8,152 bases of DNA from Armatimonadota bacterium (GTDB taxonomy: Bacteria; Armatimonadota; Armatimonadia; Armatimonadales; Armatimonadaceae). Made by a program: the position numbers and the translations under genes. The stretch covers positions 1-8,152 of the forward strand of contig JACMIS010000804.1 in assembly GCA_014381035.1 (NCBI GenBank), in the 5' to 3' direction. Each line of letters starts with the position of its first letter. Within the stretch, counting starts at the first letter, position 1. Under the pieces are notes generated by a model that ran no database searches, had not been told where the DNA came from, and was given only the letters and a program-made list of their open reading frames with translations. Positions 5,646 through 8,152 of this stretch are shown piece after piece.

Positions 5646-6695
5646 ATGGAAGTTAGCGGCAAACGAATTACCCTTAAAGACATCGCCCGGCGTGCGGAAA
5701 CCAGCACCATGGCGGTTTCCGTCGTTCTGAACGGCGCACGCTCCAATACGCGGGTCGCGGACGCCACCCGGCGGCGTATCACCGAAATTGCCGCCAACCT
5801 GAATTATACCCCGAATGCGATGGCACGTGGGCTACGGCGGCAGCGCACCAACACACTGGGAGTCCTTTTTAATTGGGCGGGCGGCAACGCGATTCACAAC
5901 CTGTATTCGGTCGGCGTACTCGACGGCATCGTCGCCGGGGCGGCGGAGGCAGGCTATCATGTCCTGCTCTACACGCATGCGTGGCGTAACGCGGAAGTTT
6001 CGACGGCGGCTTTTTCCGACCAACGTACCGACGGTGTGATTGTGGTCGCGCCGGAAGAAAAGTCGGATGTCATTCCAGGTCTGGTCGGAATCGGGCTATC
6101 GGTTTCCGTAGTATCTGCGGTGACGGCAGTCGAGGGGGTTCCCTACATCACGATTGACAACCGAAAAGGGATTCGCCTCGCGCTTGATCACCTGTGGGAC
6201 CTGGGACACCGGCGGATCGCTTACGTAGGACCCGCGCGGACACGACACAGTACCCGCGAACGCTACGAGGGATACCTGGATTGGATGGAAGAACGTGGGC
6301 TTCCCATGCCCGACGCGGGGATGACTTCGCGATACCATTTAGGAGACCAGTACACCGCTCTGCGTGAATCGCTGGGCGATGCGAGGTCACGCCCGACCGC
6401 GATTCTGGCGTTCAACGACGACATCGCGGTCGAGGTGTCGGAAATGGCGCGGGGTAAAGGGCTGACCCTCCCGGACGACCTTTCCGTGGTAGGGTTTGAC
6501 GACGTTCTCGTCGCGTCACTCACGATACCGAAACTGACCACGGTGCGGCTCCCGCTGTTCGAGATGGGGCAAGCGGGCGCGAAACTGCTTGTGGCACGGA
6601 TCGAGGGGAGCGACAAGGTCGGCTTCGATCCGGCACATATCCTGGTCCCGGAGTTGATCCTGCGAAACTCCACGGCACCACCCGCCAACCGCTAA
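5646..6695 (+). CDS. LacI-family transcriptional regulator
   Basis: A 349-residue LacI/GalR regulator of normal length. The N-terminal helix-turn-helix is ITLKDIARRAETSTMAVSVV (8-27), followed by VLNG and the hinge region YTPNAMARGLR (54-64), which inserts in the operator's minor groove in this family. TNTLGVLF (69-76) opens the periplasmic-binding-protein-like effector domain. HLWDLGHRRIAYVGP (182-196), AILAFNDDIAVEV (252-264) and LSVVGFDD (279-286) are the standard sugar-binding-domain motifs, and D258/D259 of FNDD fall in the usual ligand-contact region. It probably senses a sugar or oligosaccharide. It has its own promoter and sits 48 bases ahead of a polysaccharide lyase on the same strand, so regulation of that lyase or its downstream genes is the simplest reading (inference). 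The ATG has only a weak purine-rich site (AAGAAAG, 5633-5639) upstream. Confidence 0.95.
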   Translation: MEVSGKRITLKDIARRAETSTMAVSVVLNGARSNTRVADATRRRITEIAANLNYTPNAMARGLRRQRTNTLGVLFNWAGGNAIHNLYSVGVLDGIVAGAAEAGYHVLLYTHAWRNAEVSTAAFSDQRTDGVIVVAPEEKSDVIPGLVGIGLSVSVVSAVTAVEGVPYITIDNRKGIRLALDHLWDLGHRRIAYVGPARTRHSTRERYEGYLDWMEERGLPMPDAGMTSRYHLGDQYTALRESLGDARSRPTAILAFNDDIAVEVSEMARGKGLTLPDDLSVVGFDDVLVASLTIPKLTTVRLPLFEMGQAGAKLLVARIEGSDKVGFDPAHILVPELILRNSTAPPANR

Positions 6696-6743
6696 CGTGG
6701 TTTGCGGACAATGTTTCTCCCGTCGTTTTTATTGGAACACCGA
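6696..6743 (+). other. Short gap between LacI gene and lyase gene
   Basis: The 48 bases hold no convincing terminator: a T-run (6726-6730) is present but no stable hairpin precedes it. No recognisable promoter is seen. GGA at 6734-6736 is a weak ribosome binding site for the lyase. Read-through from the LacI promoter is therefore plausible. Confidence 0.45.
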
Positions 6744-8152
6744 ATGCGAAAAATGCTCGCCTGGACTGTATTGGGCATGTCCGCGATTTTGCTACCGTCC
6801 CAGCTCATCGCCGCCGATGGGAACCGTCCCGAAATCAGGAACCCTATTGTAATGAATCCCCCGACGGTCGCGATGCCTGCGCCCCCCCCCCTGACGGAAG
6901 CCGATTGGAAGCGATTGCCGCCGCACCCGCGACTGTTCGCTGATCCCGCGCGGGTTACGGCGATCAAAGGTCGCCGCGACGCCGTCAGTCTGCAACTCCT
7001 AACACTGTTGCGAAACGACGCCGAGAAAAAACTCGCCTCCGAACCGCTCGTCTACCCGCCGACCGGTTTCCTTATGGACCCCGTGCGCAAAGTACAGGGG
7101 CGAATACTGACACTAGCGATGGCATACCGCCTGACGGACGACAAACGTTACCTCGCGCGGGCTAAGAAAGAGCTACTACAACTCGCGGACTTGTCGGAAT
7201 GGCGTACCAGCCATTTTCTCGACGTCGGCGAAGCCGCGCTCGCGGCAGGGGTCGGACTGGACTGGCTTTACGACGACCTGACACCGCAGGAGCGACAACA
7301 CATCGCGGATGCCATCGTCAAAAACGCCCTATTGCCCTCACTGGATGCGAAGGAGGGCGGCGGCTCGTGGGTAGACGGCGATTTCAACTGGAACCAGGTT
7401 TGTCATGGCGGATTGGTGGCCGGGGCACTCGCCGTCGCCGAACGACAGCCGGAACTCGCTCGGAAGATCGTGGATCGTGCGATCCGTAACCTTCCCAAAG
7501 CAGGGGCGGTCTACGCGCCCGACGGCTCCTACCCGGAGGGACCGAGTTACTGGGCGTATGGTACTACCTTCCATGTGATCCTGGTCGAAGCACTCCGCTC
7601 CGTGTTCGGCACGGCGTGCGGGCTGGATCGGATGCCGGGTTTTCTGCAAAGCCCTGATTTTATGGCGCAGATGAAGGCACCGACGGATCAGGACTATAAT
7701 TTTTCGGACTATCATAAGCGCGGCAAATCCGAACCCGTATTGCTGTGGTTCGCACGTGAGCGGGGGCGGCGAGAACCTGCCCGCGAAGAGTTGAATAATC
7801 TGGCGGGGTTGCATCAAACCTTGCTGGATGTGGCGGCGTCGGAGGGGCGCGAAATTCCTCTAAGCCGTCACATCGCATTGGGGGTGGTATGGTGGAACCC
7901 GGAACTGCCCCCGATGCGCACGACACCGACGTTGCCTCTGCATTGGACCGCGACGGGGGCCCTTCCGGTCGCGGTGTTGCGCTCCGCATGGGACGACCCG
8001 AACGCGACCTATCTGGCGATCAAGGGCGGGACACCGAATCAATCCCACGGACACATGGACGTGGGCAGTTTCGTGCTCGAAGCCGGTGGCGTGCGCTGGG
8101 CGTTGGACCTCGGTACCGAAAGTTACGATAAGATGCGTGCCGCGAAACTCGA
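6744..8152 (+). CDS. Heparinase II/III-family polysaccharide lyase, 3' end outside window
   Basis: The frame is open from the ATG at 6744 to the window end (469 codons seen, no stop), so the gene is partial only because the window stops. A Sec signal peptide is evident: MRK, a hydrophobic core LAWTVLGMSAILL, and likely cleavage near IAA-DG (residue 24). A proline-rich linker (about 29-49) follows. An alpha-helical toroid domain follows, with FNWNQVCHGG (N215-G223) and YPEGPSYWAYG (Y263-G273), which hold the Asn and Tyr expected in the active cleft. A beta-sandwich heparinase II/III domain then begins, with SHGHMDVGSF (H435, H437, D439). Such enzymes cleave uronic-acid polysaccharides (alginate, heparin or similar glycans) by beta-elimination outside the cytoplasm. 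Substrate is not deducible here. A run of ten C (6882-6891) lies in the linker. It follows the LacI gene by 48 bases and is probably co-regulated with it. Confidence 0.9.
   Translation, partial: MRKMLAWTVLGMSAILLPSQLIAADGNRPEIRNPIVMNPPTVAMPAPPPLTEADWKRLPPHPRLFADPARVTAIKGRRDAVSLQLLTLLRNDAEKKLASEPLVYPPTGFLMDPVRKVQGRILTLAMAYRLTDDKRYLARAKKELLQLADLSEWRTSHFLDVGEAALAAGVGLDWLYDDLTPQERQHIADAIVKNALLPSLDAKEGGGSWVDGDFNWNQVCHGGLVAGALAVAERQPELARKIVDRAIRNLPKAGAVYAPDGSYPEGPSYWAYGTTFHVILVEALRSVFGTACGLDRMPGFLQSPDFMAQMKAPTDQDYNFSDYHKRGKSEPVLLWFARERGRREPAREELNNLAGLHQTLLDVAASEGREIPLSRHIALGVVWWNPELPPMRTTPTLPLHWTATGALPVAVLRSAWDDPNATYLAIKGGTPNQSHGHMDVGSFVLEAGGVRWALDLGTESYDKMRAAKL
6882..6891 (+). repeat. Ten-C homopolymer inside the lyase gene
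   Basis: A run of ten C encodes Pro-Pro-Pro and the first base of a Leu codon, residues 47-50, between the signal peptide and the catalytic domain. Tracts of this length are prone to slippage in replication and to miscalling in sequencing. The frame is intact as given. Confidence 0.9.

Noticed and set aside
7338..7817. 159-codon minus-strand frame inside the lyase gene
   Set aside because: It is antisense to the conserved heparinase-family region and shows no domain of its own.

Overview
The window is a GC-rich (roughly 60% by eye), gene-dense stretch of bacterial chromosome with seven protein genes and only short, AT-richer intergenic gaps. No RNA genes, insertion sequences, CRISPR arrays or phage genes were seen. 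The gene set is a LamG-type lectin-fold protein, a DUF6785/DUF6784-like polytopic membrane protein, AraC and LacI regulators, and a heparinase II/III-type polysaccharide lyase. This mix is typical of carbohydrate-degrading Armatimonadota or of PVC-group bacteria (Planctomycetota, Lentisphaerota, Verrucomicrobiota). Armatimonadota is my first guess, but this is inference from gene content, not proof.

Layout. (1) A LamG-like gene at about 18-890 (+) meets (2) an AraC-family regulator at 826-1752 (-) tail to tail, with 65 bp of coding overlap. (3) A 161-bp divergent intergenic region (1753-1913) separates the regulator from a tight (+) operon: (4) a metal-dependent amidohydrolase (amidohydrolase 2/ACMSD-like) at 1914-3014, (5) a small Rieske [2Fe-2S] protein at 3019-3498, and (6) a large DUF6785-like membrane protein at 3495-5474. 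The last two genes share a GTGA stop/start. (7) A 171-bp gap with a clear sigma70-type promoter precedes a LacI-family repressor at 5646-6695. After a further 48 bp comes (8) a secreted heparinase II/III-family lyase starting at 6744 and cut off by the window end.

How the genes may work together. The three operon genes look like a small-molecule pathway: a membrane protein that may import a compound, an amidohydrolase-fold enzyme that hydrolyses or decarboxylates it, and a Rieske electron carrier whose oxygenase partner is not present here. The divergent AraC protein is the natural candidate regulator. The LacI and lyase genes form a second unit that looks like sugar-responsive control of uronic-acid polysaccharide breakdown. 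The LamG-like protein may bind carbohydrate, but it has no signal peptide from the favoured start. The substrate of either unit cannot be read from sequence alone.

Points worth a second look are the amidohydrolase-Rieske-DUF6785 operon, the variant metal-site residues of the amidohydrolase, the spacer between the two Rieske motifs, a 10-C homopolymer just after the lyase signal peptide, the LamG tail overprinted on the AraC gene, and several short repeats in the two regulatory gaps.
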